In this document: positions 50,534 through 59,261 of the stretch, piece after piece
Position numbering within the stretch: the first letter of the stretch is position 1
Layout of the letters: every line of letters starts with the position of its first letter
NCBI GenBank assembly: GCA_951801955.1
Contig: CATOOV010000011.1
Coordinates: 1 to 64,000, forward strand
Source: an uncultured Lachnospiraceae bacterium
Lineage (GTDB): Bacteria; Bacillota; Clostridia; Lachnospirales; Lachnospiraceae
DNA length: 64,000 bases
Direction: 5' to 3'
Program-made: the position numbers and the translations under genes
The notes under the pieces: model-generated
Told to the model about the DNA's origin: nothing
Database searches by the model: none
The model's input: only the letters and a program-made list of their open reading frames with translations

Positions 50534-52717
50534 ATGTCGATAAAAATAGCATTAGCAGGAAATCCAAACTGTGGAAAAACAACATTATTCAATGCGCTCA
50601 CCGGCTCCAATCAGTTTGTAGGAAACTGGCCTGGTGTTACGGTTGAGAAAAAGGAAGGGAAGTTAAAGGGGCATAAAGAAGTAATTATTATGGATTTGCC
50701 TGGCATATATTCCCTATCCCCTTATACTTTAGAGGAAGTAGTGGCAAGAAATTATCTGATTGGGGAACGCCCAGATGTTATTTTAAATATTGTGGACGGA
50801 ACCAATATGGAACGTAATTTATATTTATCGACCCAGTTGATGGAATTGGGGATTCCAGTTGTGATGGCTGTCAATATGATGGATCTCGTACAGAAAAACG
50901 GCGATCAAATACATATCAAGAAACTGAGCGAGAAGCTGGGATGCCCGGTTGTGGAGATATCAGCGTTAAAAGGAACTGGAATTAAGGAAGCGGCAGAAAA
51001 AGCGGTGTATCTGGCACATAGCAACAGCGGGACAAAAGCGGTACATGAATTTTCACCAGAATTAGAACGTGTGCTGCATGCAATTGAAAATAAGCTTGGA
51101 CCAGAGATATCCCAGGAACAGAAGCGTTTTTTTGCAGTGAAGTTATTGGAAAAGGACAGTAAAATTCAAGCACAGATGAAACAAGCGCCAGATGTGACAG
51201 CGGAAATTGAGGCAATTGAAAAGGAACTGGATGATGATACAGAAAGTATTATTACCAATGAACGCTATATATATATTTCTTCTATTATAAAAGAGTGTTA
51301 TAACCGGCAGAGAAAGGGAACCATTACGATTTCTGATAAAATAGATAAATTTGTAACCAACCGTCTTCTGGCACTTCCTATTTTTGCAGTAGTTATGGCT
51401 TTGGTTTATTATATCTCTGTAACCACAGTGGGAACTTGGGCGACAGATTGGGCGAATGACGGTGTGTTTGGCGATGGATGGAATTTATTTGGAATGGAGG
51501 GCTTGTTTATTCCATCTGTTCCAGAAATCATTACCAGCGCATTGGAAGCAGTCCGGTGTGCAGATTGGCTGCAGGGGTTGGTTGTTGATGGTATCGTAGC
51601 AGGCGTGGGCGCTGTGTTAGGATTTGTACCACAGATGTTGGTGTTGTTTTTGTTCCTTGCTTTCTTGGAAGCCTGCGGTTACATGTCGCGTGTGGCATTT
51701 ATTATGGACCGTATTTTCCGTAAATTTGGGCTTTCTGGAAAATCATTTATTCCAATGCTGATTGGAACCGGATGCGGGGTTCCGGGAGTTATGGCAAGCC
51801 GTACCATCGAAAATGACAGGGATCGCAAAATGACGATTATGACGACCACTTTTATTCCGTGTGGGGCAAAGCTTCCCATTATCGCGCTGATTGCAGGGGC
51901 ATTTTTCCAGAATGCTTGGTGGGTGTCCTGGAGCGCATTTTTTGTAGGGATTGCGGCAGTGATCTGTTCTGGCATTATCTTAAAAAAGACAAAAATGTTT
52001 GCAGGGGAGCCAGCGCCATTTGTTATGGAACTTCCCGCGTATCATCTTCCTACTGTGGGAAATGTGTTGAGAAGCATGTGGGAGCGGGGTTGGTCCTTTA
52101 TCAAGAAAGCAGGCACGATTATTCTCTTATCCACCATTTTTATATGGTTTACCACTTATTTTGGATGGGTAGACGGACAATTCCGTATGCTGGAGGATAT
52201 GGAAATTGACCATAGCATCCTTGCCTCCATTGGAACCATATTTGCATGGATTTTTGCACCTTTGGGATGGGGGGATTGGAAATCAGCAGTTGCGGCAATC
52301 ACAGGACTGGTGGCAAAAGAAAACGTGGTAGGAACCTTTGGAATTCTCTTTGGTTTTGCAGAAGTGGCAGAAGACGGTTCCGAAATTTGGGGAACACTGT
52401 CTGGACATATGACGGCAGTGGCAGCTTACTCTTTTCTAGTATTTAATTTGTTGTGCGCGCCATGCTTTGCAGCTATGGGAGCCATTAAGAGGGAAATGAA
52501 CAATATCAAATGGTTTTGCTTTGCCATTGGTTATCAGTGTATCTTAGCTTATATTGTTTCCCTTTGCATTTATCAGATTGGCACTTGGGTTACAACAGGG
52601 ATTTTTTGCCTTGGAACGGTGGTGGCGCTGGTTCTTGCAGGAGGGTTTCTTTACTTGTTGTTCCGTCCAGCAAAAGAAGGCAGTGTATTTCGAGTGAAAG
52701 GGATAGCGTCTTTATGA
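50534..52717 (+). CDS. feoB: Ferrous iron transporter B
   Basis: 727 aa. N-terminal G domain: G1 GNPNCGKTT (residues ~8-16), G3 DLPGIYSL, G4 NMMD, G5 SALKGTG, followed by a helical GDI-like region (to ~265). About eight to nine membrane helices follow, with the two conserved gate motifs GCGVPGVMASR and the downstream FIPCGAKLP. It imports Fe(II), powered or gated by nucleotide hydrolysis. RBS AGGAG. It ends in an ATGA overlap with the DUF2325 gene. Confidence 0.96.
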   Translation: MSIKIALAGNPNCGKTTLFNALTGSNQFVGNWPGVTVEKKEGKLKGHKEVIIMDLPGIYSLSPYTLEEVVARNYLIGERPDVILNIVDGTNMERNLYLSTQLMELGIPVVMAVNMMDLVQKNGDQIHIKKLSEKLGCPVVEISALKGTGIKEAAEKAVYLAHSNSGTKAVHEFSPELERVLHAIENKLGPEISQEQKRFFAVKLLEKDSKIQAQMKQAPDVTAEIEAIEKELDDDTESIITNERYIYISSIIKECYNRQRKGTITISDKIDKFVTNRLLALPIFAVVMALVYYISVTTVGTWATDWANDGVFGDGWNLFGMEGLFIPSVPEIITSALEAVRCADWLQGLVVDGIVAGVGAVLGFVPQMLVLFLFLAFLEACGYMSRVAFIMDRIFRKFGLSGKSFIPMLIGTGCGVPGVMASRTIENDRDRKMTIMTTTFIPCGAKLPIIALIAGAFFQNAWWVSWSAFFVGIAAVICSGIILKKTKMFAGEPAPFVMELPAYHLPTVGNVLRSMWERGWSFIKKAGTIILLSTIFIWFTTYFGWVDGQFRMLEDMEIDHSILASIGTIFAWIFAPLGWGDWKSAVAAITGLVAKENVVGTFGILFGFAEVAEDGSEIWGTLSGHMTAVAAYSFLVFNLLCAPCFAAMGAIKREMNNIKWFCFAIGYQCILAYIVSLCIYQIGTWVTTGIFCLGTVVALVLAGGFLYLLFRPAKEGSVFRVKGIASL

Positions 52718-53010
52718 GTATTGTAATTATCGGAGGGCATGACCGCATGGTCTGCCAGTATAAAAAGGTATGCAGGGAGCATAAGTGCAAGGCAAAGGTA
52801 TTTACACAGATGTCGGGAAATCTAAAAGAAAAAATTGGAAGACCGGATTTAATCGTACTTTTTACGAACACGGTATCCCATAAAATGGTGCGCTGCGCCT
52901 TGTTAGAAGCAGAGCGGGCAAATGCCGAGATTGTGCGCTGCCATACCAGCAGCAAAAATGCTCTGGAAGAAATTTTAATGGATAAATGCAGCGTTTTTGG
53001 ATCAGCATGA
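52714..53010 (+). CDS. DUF2325 small protein coupled to FeoB
   Basis: 98 aa, start overlapping the feoB stop (ATGA). Matches the DUF2325 pattern: VIIGGHDRM at the N-terminus, then LIVLFTNTVSHKMVRCALLE and a final HTSSKNALEEIL. Cys14, Cys20, Cys25, Cys62 and the His residues are notable in such a small protein. Function unknown. Its place after feoB, where other bacteria encode FeoC, suggests an accessory or metal-/redox-responsive role; this is inference. Confidence 0.8.
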   Translation: MSIVIIGGHDRMVCQYKKVCREHKCKAKVFTQMSGNLKEKIGRPDLIVLFTNTVSHKMVRCALLEAERANAEIVRCHTSSKNALEEILMDKCSVFGSA

Positions 53011-53205
53011 TTATTTTATCGTTGGATGGGAATACTTAAATTGACAATTGCGAAGCCTAATTATTGTATGGATTTCATATACAATTCAAAAAATTGTATG
53101 ATGAAGATATTGAAAGAAAAGTATGGTAATTGTATATGAAATTTTGATAATTTAGTAGTTTCGCTATTACCTAAATACATTATAATGAAAAAAGGAGTAT
53201 GCAAA

Positions 53206-53364
53206 ATGGAAAGATATTTATGTGAACCCTGCGGTTATGTGTATGACCCCGAAGTGGGCGATCCTGATCATGATATTGCCCCTGGAACAGCGTTTGAGGA
53301 TTTACCGGACGATTGGGTGTGTCCCTGGTGCGGTCTGGGAAAAGAAGTGTTTGTAAAAGAATAG
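53206..53364 (+). CDS. Rubredoxin
   Basis: 52 aa, RBS AAAGGAG. All four iron-binding cysteines are present: Cys6 and Cys9 ([16 protein letters not shown]) and Cys39 and Cys42 (WVCPWCG). The stretch [17 protein letters not shown] is the family signature. A one-iron electron carrier of anaerobes, often feeding oxygen- or peroxide-reducing enzymes. An unusual Trp replaces the common Val/Ile/Leu in CPxC. It sits downstream of the iron-uptake genes with its own leader. Confidence 0.96.
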   Translation: MERYLCEPCGYVYDPEVGDPDHDIAPGTAFEDLPDDWVCPWCGLGKEVFVKE

Positions 53365-53442
53365 GAAAGTGAAAAAAGAGGTTGTCTTTGTCTTTTTTGC
53401 CTAAGCAAGTGAAAGAGGCAAAGACAGTATTTAACCCAATTG

Positions 53443-53474
53443 CGGTATAGTCATTTTTGGCTATGCCGTTTTTT
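53443..53474 (+). terminator. Rubredoxin terminator
   Basis: CGGTATAG / CTATGCCG stem with a short loop followed by TTTTTT. A second hairpin (TGTCTTTG / CAAAGACA) precedes it at ~53381-53430. Confidence 0.75.
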
Positions 53475-53477
53475 CCC

Positions 53478-53804
53478 TTATAGGATTCGAGTGCCAAAAG
53501 GTGGTTCCATAAAACCTTCTTGGCAAATTGCACAAAGAAATGCAAACGTTGTTTCGAGTGTCCAAGACAGAAGAATTTCTAAGTGTTCTGATGATAGAAA
53601 CGAAATCTTTACGCAACCGGCTGATATTCGCCATCCATGGCTCAGATCAGCCTTTTCCAAACATCGTGTTTGGAAATTGCTGTTTCAAAAACAGAACACA
53701 AAGAAATTCTAACTGTCAGGACAAGTCACAACTTTTTGCATCCATTTGTGCAATTTGCCAACATCCATTTCGAAAACTACCTTTTGACACCCGAATCTTA
53801 TAAA
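53478..53804. repeat. R3 repeat (MITE-like), long copy
   Basis: About 327 bp. The ends GCCAAAAGGTGGTT (53493 onward) and the complement of GGGTGTCAAAAGGTAGTT match the short copy at 47.1 kb. The centre contains another inverted repeat (GAATTTCTAAGTGTTCTG near 53572 and CAGAACACAAAGAAATTC near 53692), so the whole element could fold as nested hairpins. It fills the space between rubredoxin and the decayed STAND gene. Confidence 0.78.
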
Positions 53805-53858
53805 ACATTTTCATGTAACCTGTGTGTCTGATCTTTCCTTCCAAGCGTTGCTGCTTGG

Positions 53859-55013
53859 ATGGCAAATACATATAAAAATTATGATGATATGATGATCTTA
53901 AGGTTTGGTGATTGGGAACTGGAAGAGTTAGAATCTGGACTGCTGAAAGCGATTTGCCATACCTTGGGATGTAAGAAAAGCGATTTAGAAGATAAAATAT
54001 TGCTTATCGACGGATTCTTAGAAGTGTTGGGGATACCAGTCATTTTATATATGGCGATTATGTCCAAGGTGGAGATACGTGAAAACCCTACAAAGCCAGA
54101 GCTGTACCAGCGCATTTTTGCAGAACAGGGAGGGATCTTTGACCGATTTCACCAGGAAGGAACGCAGTATTCCACAGGGGCGCATGTCTTAAGGGATCCA
54201 GAAAATATAAAAAAGTACTTGGGATTTTTACAGGATGCTGCGTTTCAGATGTTTCAGAACAATGATTTGGTTTTGTCAAAAGGATCCTGTAACATTCCAG
54301 AATTGGAGTTTCAGGGAAATTGGGTCAGCGTCCTGGAATTTCCCATCAAACATTTATTTGAAGATCCACAAACGAATATCGAATTTATCCATAAGTCGAT
54401 CTATGAATATTTTGTGGCAGAGTGTCTCTATCATTCCATAACTTATACAATCAATGAGAAGGAATCTGTGGAAGATTTGGCAGGTACCTTTGGAGATATG
54501 TTAAAAGACAATCATTTATCGTTGGAGATTCTAGAATTTTTAAAATGGAAAATTAAGAATGGTGAGCAGAATAAGATTTATGATTATGTAAATGAAGCGT
54601 TTCAGATTATGTTGCAGGATGGAATGACCTATTATATGGAAGGCAAATGCAAGAAGGTGCTGGAATGTGAAATCCGTATCTTTCAAAATATGCTTGAAAT
54701 TCTGCATTGTTGGGAGTGCCGTATAGTAGGTTCTGATGCATTGATTTCTTATATTAGGCGTGTCTGCCAAGATGGTTTAAATTTAAATAGAGTAGATTTG
54801 AGAGGAGCAGATTTGAGAGGAGCAAATTTAAGAGGAGCAAATTTGAGAGGAGCAAATTTAAGTATGGCAAATTTACAAGGTTCCATTTGGAAAAAAGAGG
54901 ATATTAAAAAAGCGCTTCCCAACATACAAAAAGCAACATTTACATATCTTATCATAGAAGAGCAGGGAAGACGAAAGAGAGTAGATAGAAGCGATTTATT
55001 TCCAAATGGGTAA
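53859..55013 (+). pseudogene. Decayed NACHT-type STAND protein with pentapeptide repeats
   Basis: 384-codon frame with no convincing ribosome site. It opens MILRFGDWELEELESGLLKA and KILLIDGFLE, resembling the pre-Walker-B and Walker B part of NACHT NTPases, but no P-loop exists upstream. Directly after this comes VLGIPVILYMAIMSKVEIRE, which in intact relatives lies well downstream, so an internal deletion is likely. IEFIHKSIYEYFVAECLYHS is the typical NACHT winged-helix segment. Residues ~305-345 are pentapeptide repeats (four to five copies of ANLRG/ADLRG). Known relatives are signalling or anti-phage STAND proteins; this one lacks the ATP site and is presumably inactive. An R3 repeat abuts its 5' side. 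Confidence 0.68.
54790..54880 (+). repeat. 15-bp tandem repeats encoding pentapeptides
   Basis: Units such as TTGAGAGGAGCAAAT repeat five to six times, encoding A(N/D)LRG/S pentapeptides that would form a right-handed quadrilateral beta-helix. Confidence 0.85.
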
Positions 55014-55047
55014 TAAGTTTTTTTGTGCAACATGGTTTTCATTATAT

Positions 55048-55094
55048 GAGTTCAAGAGCGCCATCGGCGTCCTTGCTACGGGGTGCGGGGAAGC
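55048..55094 (+). repeat. R5 repeat, copy 1
   Basis: GAGTTCAAGAGCGCCATCGG and CTTGCTACGGGGTGCGGGG match, at about 80 percent, the sequence at 56213-56259. Confidence 0.6.
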
Positions 55095-55297
55095 TTCTCT
55101 GACAAACGCAAATCTGTATCCCTGCTTCTTTGCATTGCTACGGCAGTTGCTTGTTTTGTTGTTTGCCAGTTTTTGTAGAAACATGTAGTAATTCCGATAT
55201 TTGTGGCGTATAATGATAGTGAAGTTATAAGCGTGTAAATTTTTCTGGATTTTAAAACCGAAAATCAGGCTTTTACAAATTTTTATGCTTATGAGGA

Positions 55298-55370
55298 TTT
55301 GGGGGTTTAAAGGTGGTTTTCAAAAAAGGTTTTATGGGACCACTTTTTAGCGCCTGAAACCGATAAGAAA
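55298..55370. repeat. R3-related palindrome
   Basis: GGGTTTAAAGGTGGTTTTCA on the left faces GGGACCACTTTTTAGCGCC on the right; AGGTGGT / ACCACTTT are complementary and the core matches the R3 end AAAGGTGGTTTT. Confidence 0.55.
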
Positions 55371-55433
55371 AACAGTCCGATAAAAAAGAACCATCGGATT
55401 TACAATATATTATAAAGGCAGGAGGAAAACAAC

Positions 55434-55889
55434 ATGGAAGGTTATTTGAGGGCGGCAGCAGAAGAAGATGTGGATTTGCTGTTTGCATGGGCGAATGAAC
55501 CGCTGGTGCGCCAGAACGCATTTTCTACAAAAGAGATTTTGTATGAGGAACACAAAACATGGTTTGGACGGATCTTAAACGATAAAAACAGCAGGCAATA
55601 TTTGTATGTTTATGCAGGGGAAGCCATCGGACAAATCCGAATTCAAATCGATGGGCAAATAGCTGAAATTAGTTATAGTGTCTGTGCGCAAAAACGCGGG
55701 CAGGGACACGGAAAAAGGATGCTCCAATTGCTATGTGAGAAAGTGAAACAAGAGTTTCCAGATGTGAAACGATTGGTTGGGCAGGTAAAACCAGATAATA
55801 TCGCTTCACAGGCGGCATTTCGGAATGCCGGATTTCTGGAAAAGGCAGTTGTCTATGAGCAGGTACTTGACGTGGACAGAAATGATTGA
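55434..55889 (+). CDS. GNAT-family N-acetyltransferase
   Basis: 151 aa, RBS GGAGG. Acetyl-CoA-binding motif A is visible as SYSVCAQKRGQGHGKRMLQL (R/Q-x-x-G-x-G/H), followed by VKPDNIASQAAFRNAGF (motif B). The N-terminus (LRAAAEEDVDLLFAWANEPL, FSTKEILYEEHKTWFGRIL) resembles acetyltransferases acting on amino-sugars of the PseH type. It is a single gene with no sugar-synthesis neighbours, so the substrate is uncertain. Confidence 0.87.
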   Translation: MEGYLRAAAEEDVDLLFAWANEPLVRQNAFSTKEILYEEHKTWFGRILNDKNSRQYLYVYAGEAIGQIRIQIDGQIAEISYSVCAQKRGQGHGKRMLQLLCEKVKQEFPDVKRLVGQVKPDNIASQAAFRNAGFLEKAVVYEQVLDVDRND

Positions 55890-55910
55890 GCATCAATATA
55901 AAATTATGAA

Positions 55911-56012
55911 GGAGATGTCGCAAAATGGGAAATTTCTACAACATATCGTGCAGATAGTTGCTATATGATTGTTATATGTTGTACAATCCCTGCATTTTGC
56001 AAAATCTTCTTC
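55911..56012. repeat. R4 repeat, copy 2
   Basis: GAGATGTCGCAAAATGGGAA, then ACAACATAT and ATATGTTGTACAATCCCTGC, matching copy 1 at 42.0-42.1 kb across its centre; the outer ends have diverged. Confidence 0.6.
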
Positions 56013-56080
56013 CATATCGTAGGGCAAATCTTTTGTAATCTCAAAATCAAGCCATTCTGAATCGTGATACATCTTCCACC

Positions 56081-56154
56081 CTTACAAAAATGTAAGAAAA
56101 ATACAAAAAATGTAAGCCAAAGTTAAGGCATGCCGTTTGATATTCTTGTATACT
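56081..56154 (+). promoter_or_regulatory. Control region of the BceAB-like operon
   Basis: A perfect palindrome CTTACA-AAAA-TGTAAG (56081-56096) and a second ATGTAAG exactly 20 bases further (56110-56116) lie upstream of TATACT (56149-56154), which has no good -35 box. This is the pattern of an activator-dependent promoter with response-regulator sites on one face of the helix. Confidence 0.55.
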
Positions 56155-56212
56155 GTCTTTAGAAACAATCAGTGCAGGGAAAAATCAAAAGCCTGGTTGT
56201 TATAGGATCATG

Positions 56213-56259
56213 TTCAAGGGCGCCATTGGTGTTCTTGCTGCGGGGTGCGTGTCAGCTCT
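56213..56259 (+). repeat. R5 repeat, copy 2
   Basis: TGTTCAAGGGCGCCATTGGT and CTTGCTGCGGGGTGCGTG; see copy 1. It forms part of the leader of the ABC operon. Confidence 0.6.
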
Positions 56260-56296
56260 GCTGATAAAACCAAGTGTAATAGAAAAGGAGGATATC

Positions 56297-57064
56297 ATGG
56301 CAATATTAGAAGTCAATAATGTAAAGAAAGTATATACCACCCGTTTCGGAGGAAACCAAGTGCAGGCATTGTCAGACGTAAGTTTTTCAGTGGAAAAAGG
56401 GGAATATGTGGCGATTATGGGGGAATCAGGTTCTGGGAAAACCACCCTGTTGAATATCCTTGCCGCTTTGGATAAGGCGACAGCCGGGCAGGTACTGTTA
56501 AATGGCAAAAACCTTTCTGCCATTCGGGAAAAAGAGCTGTCAGGGTTCCGGCGTGAAAACCTCGGTTTTGTATTTCAGGATTTTAATTTGCTGGACACCT
56601 TTAGTTTGCAGGATAATATTTTTCTTCCCCTGGTGCTCGCGGGCAAAAACTACAATGAGATGCGTACCCGCCTGATGCCCATTGCGGAAAAGCTTGCGAT
56701 CAATGAAATATTAAGTAAATATCCTTATGAAGTTTCAGGAGGACAGAAACAGCGTGCGGCAGTGGCGCGCGCCCTGATTACAAATCCCCAGTTGATTCTT
56801 GCCGACGAGCCTACAGGGGCGCTGGATTCCAAAGCGGCAGAAGGGCTGCTTGCGATGTTCCAGAGCATCAATGACGAGGGACAGACCATATTGATGGTAA
56901 CACACTCGATCAAAGCGGCAAGTTGTGCAAAACGTGTGTTGTTTATCAAGGACGGTCAGGTGTTCCATCAGATTTATAAGGGTTCCAGCAGTGATGAAGA
57001 GATGTACCAGAAAATTTCTGATACCCTTACAGTAATTACGACAGGTGGTGGAAAGCATGAGTAA
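56297..57064 (+). CDS. BceA-like ABC transporter ATP-binding protein
   Basis: 255 aa from the ATG at 56297 (AAAGGAGGA upstream); the earlier in-frame ATG lies in an R5 repeat. MacB/LolD-type ATPase: Walker A GESGSGKTT, Q-loop FQDFNLLDTF, signature VSGGQKQRAAVA, Walker B LILADEPTGALD. It overlaps the permease start by 8 bases. Family members of the BceAB/PsdAB group protect against cell-wall-targeting peptide antibiotics. Confidence 0.9.
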   Translation: MAILEVNNVKKVYTTRFGGNQVQALSDVSFSVEKGEYVAIMGESGSGKTTLLNILAALDKATAGQVLLNGKNLSAIREKELSGFRRENLGFVFQDFNLLDTFSLQDNIFLPLVLAGKNYNEMRTRLMPIAEKLAINEILSKYPYEVSGGQKQRAAVARALITNPQLILADEPTGALDSKAAEGLLAMFQSINDEGQTILMVTHSIKAASCAKRVLFIKDGQVFHQIYKGSSSDEEMYQKISDTLTVITTGGGKHE

Positions 57065-59063
57065 ATTTTTTTATGGAAGGTTAGCGTTTAGCAATTTAAA
57101 GAAGAATAGCGGGCTGTATCTGCCTTATATCCTGGCGGCAATCGGCACTGGCGCTATGTACTATATTATGGGGGCGATTTCTAAGGATGAGGGCATTCAA
57201 AAGATGCCTGGGAGTATGGATATAAAACTCATACTGGGATTAGGCTGCGGTGTGATTGCGATTTTTGCAGTGATTTTCTTGTTTTATACCAACAGTTTTT
57301 TGATGAAGCGGCGAAAAAAAGAGTTTGGTTTGTTTAACATCCTGGGAATGGAAAAACGCCATATCGGGAAAATGATGTTTTGGGAAATGCTGATGGTGGC
57401 AGGCGTGAGCATTGTCTGTGGAATTGTAGCTGGCATTTTGCTGAACAAATTGGTGGTTTTGGTACTGATGCGGCTGGTGGATTTGGAGGTGCCATTTGGA
57501 TTTAGTATTTCTGTAGATGCTATTGTAAATATGGTAATCTTGTTTGTATGTATTTTCGCAGTAACGCTGGTTTATAATTTGTTCCAGGTACAAAAGGCAA
57601 AACCGATTGAACTTCTGCAAAGTGCCAGCCAGGGCGAGAAGGAGCCAAAAACCCGCTGGTTTCTTGCCATCGTGGGGGTGCTTTGTCTGGGAGCAGGGTA
57701 TGGAATTGCACTTTTTGTAGAGGATCCTATGAGTACGCTGCTGTTATTTTTCCTGGCTGTCATTTTGGTTATGGCAGGCACTTACTGTCTTTTTACAGCA
57801 GGAAGTATTGCCATATTGAAGCTGCTGCGGAAGAATAAAAACTATTATTATAAAACCAGCCATTTTACTTCTGTTTCTGGTATGATCTATCGAATGAAGC
57901 AGAATGCAGTGGGGCTGAGCAATATTTGTATTTTGAGTACTATGGTTTTGGTTATGATCTCTGGCACTGTTTCTTTATATATGGGAGTAGAAGACACTAT
58001 GAGGGAACGTTATCCAAAAGAGATTAATCTGACCGGGTATGGCTTGACGCAGTCAGGCAAGGAGACGATCCATGAATTGACGAAGCAGGCAGTGGCTGAA
58101 CAGGGAATCAAAATAGAAGATATGATAGAGTATGATTCCATATCTTTTTCTGTATATAAAGATGGAGAGACATTGAATCTTTTGGATGGAAAGGGTGGAA
58201 TTCCAAAGGGAAAGATGAGCATTTTGGAATGGATTACCATGGATGATTATGAAAATCTGGGCGGGACGCATGCAGAACTCTCTGAGGATGAGGTTTTGGT
58301 CTATGCATTGCATGGAGATACGAATGATGAGAAGTACCGCTTTCAGGATAAATCTTTTCAGATTAAAGAATATCTTTCGGAATTGTCCATTGCTGGTACA
58401 ACGTCAAATGTAGTCTGTGATGCATATTTTGTAGTTGTAAAGGATAAAGCTGTGTTACAAGAGCTTTATGAGAGGGAACATGCCGTTTATCAGGATCGTG
58501 CAAGCGATATACAATCTTTGGTTTCGATGGATGTCACTGGAGGAGAGGAACAGGAAATTGCCTGTGTAAAACGGATCTGGGAGTTAGTGGAAAGTTATAA
58601 CCAGCCTCTGCCAGAATCAGACCAGATCGACCTTCAGGCAACCAGCAGGACGAAACAAAAAGAAAGTTTTTTGGTATTCTGCGGTGGTTTTCTGTTTCTT
58701 GGAATTTTTCTAGGATTTGTATTTTTGATGGCAACCGTGTTGATTATTTATTACAAGCAGATTTCAGAAGGGTATGAGGATAAGGCACGATTTGAGATTA
58801 TGCAGAAAGTAGGAATGAGTAAGAAAGAAGTGAAGGCATCCATACGCAGCCAGATTTTGAAAGTATTTTTCCTTCCCCTGGTGATGGCATGTATCCATCT
58901 TGCCGCAGCATTTCCAATGATGAATCGGTTGATTTTGTTGTTTGGTATGTCAAATGCGCCATTGTTTGCCATCTGCACAGTAGTTACCGTGGGTGTATTC
59001 GCAGTGATCTATTTGATTGTATATGGAATCACGGCAAGGTCGTATTATAAAATCGTGGGCTAA
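57057..59063 (+). CDS. BceB-like ABC transporter permease
   Basis: 668 aa from the ATG at 57057 inside the ATPase gene. FtsX-like domain pairs: about ten membrane helices in all (a pair-plus arrangement at residues ~20-290, then two or three more near 545-665). A large extracellular region of ~210 residues (~305-520) between the seventh and eighth helices is the hallmark of BceB sensors of bacitracin-type peptides. The usual adjacent two-component genes (BceRS) are absent from this window, so the partner must be elsewhere. Confidence 0.87.
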   Translation: MSKFFYGRLAFSNLKKNSGLYLPYILAAIGTGAMYYIMGAISKDEGIQKMPGSMDIKLILGLGCGVIAIFAVIFLFYTNSFLMKRRKKEFGLFNILGMEKRHIGKMMFWEMLMVAGVSIVCGIVAGILLNKLVVLVLMRLVDLEVPFGFSISVDAIVNMVILFVCIFAVTLVYNLFQVQKAKPIELLQSASQGEKEPKTRWFLAIVGVLCLGAGYGIALFVEDPMSTLLLFFLAVILVMAGTYCLFTAGSIAILKLLRKNKNYYYKTSHFTSVSGMIYRMKQNAVGLSNICILSTMVLVMISGTVSLYMGVEDTMRERYPKEINLTGYGLTQSGKETIHELTKQAVAEQGIKIEDMIEYDSISFSVYKDGETLNLLDGKGGIPKGKMSILEWITMDDYENLGGTHAELSEDEVLVYALHGDTNDEKYRFQDKSFQIKEYLSELSIAGTTSNVVCDAYFVVVKDKAVLQELYEREHAVYQDRASDIQSLVSMDVTGGEEQEIACVKRIWELVESYNQPLPESDQIDLQATSRTKQKESFLVFCGGFLFLGIFLGFVFLMATVLIIYYKQISEGYEDKARFEIMQKVGMSKKEVKASIRSQILKVFFLPLVMACIHLAAAFPMMNRLILLFGMSNAPLFAICTVVTVGVFAVIYLIVYGITARSYYKIVG

Positions 59064-59261
59064 ATAACGCCATATCAAGTAGGGAAATACTTCATAACGA
59101 GGTGTTTCCCTATGACTTTGTTTTAAGAAAAATGCCGAAATCCGGCGCAGGTTCTTGCCACATAACATAAAATAGTATAAGATAGCTTTGCAGTGATAAA
59201 TCAAATACCCCAAAGCAAGCTGGAAGGGTATCAAAATAGAGAATGCAAGGAGGATTTGCAA

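Larger units (their letters stand above)
55014..55433. other. 420-bp gap before the GNAT gene
   Basis: Contains R5 copy 1 (55048-55094), a T-rich stretch, and an R3-related palindrome (55298-55370). TATAAT at 55222 could be a -10 box but lacks a good -35. No gene seen. Confidence 0.5.

Noticed and set aside
53180..53545. 121-codon minus-strand frame across rubredoxin and the R3 end
   Set aside because: It overlaps the rubredoxin gene, which has all four Cys ligands and a good ribosome site, and the rest is repeat sequence.
59193..59261. Upstream extension of D-Ala-D-Ala ligase
   Set aside because: The conserved start and the AAGGAGG site fit the ATG at 59262.
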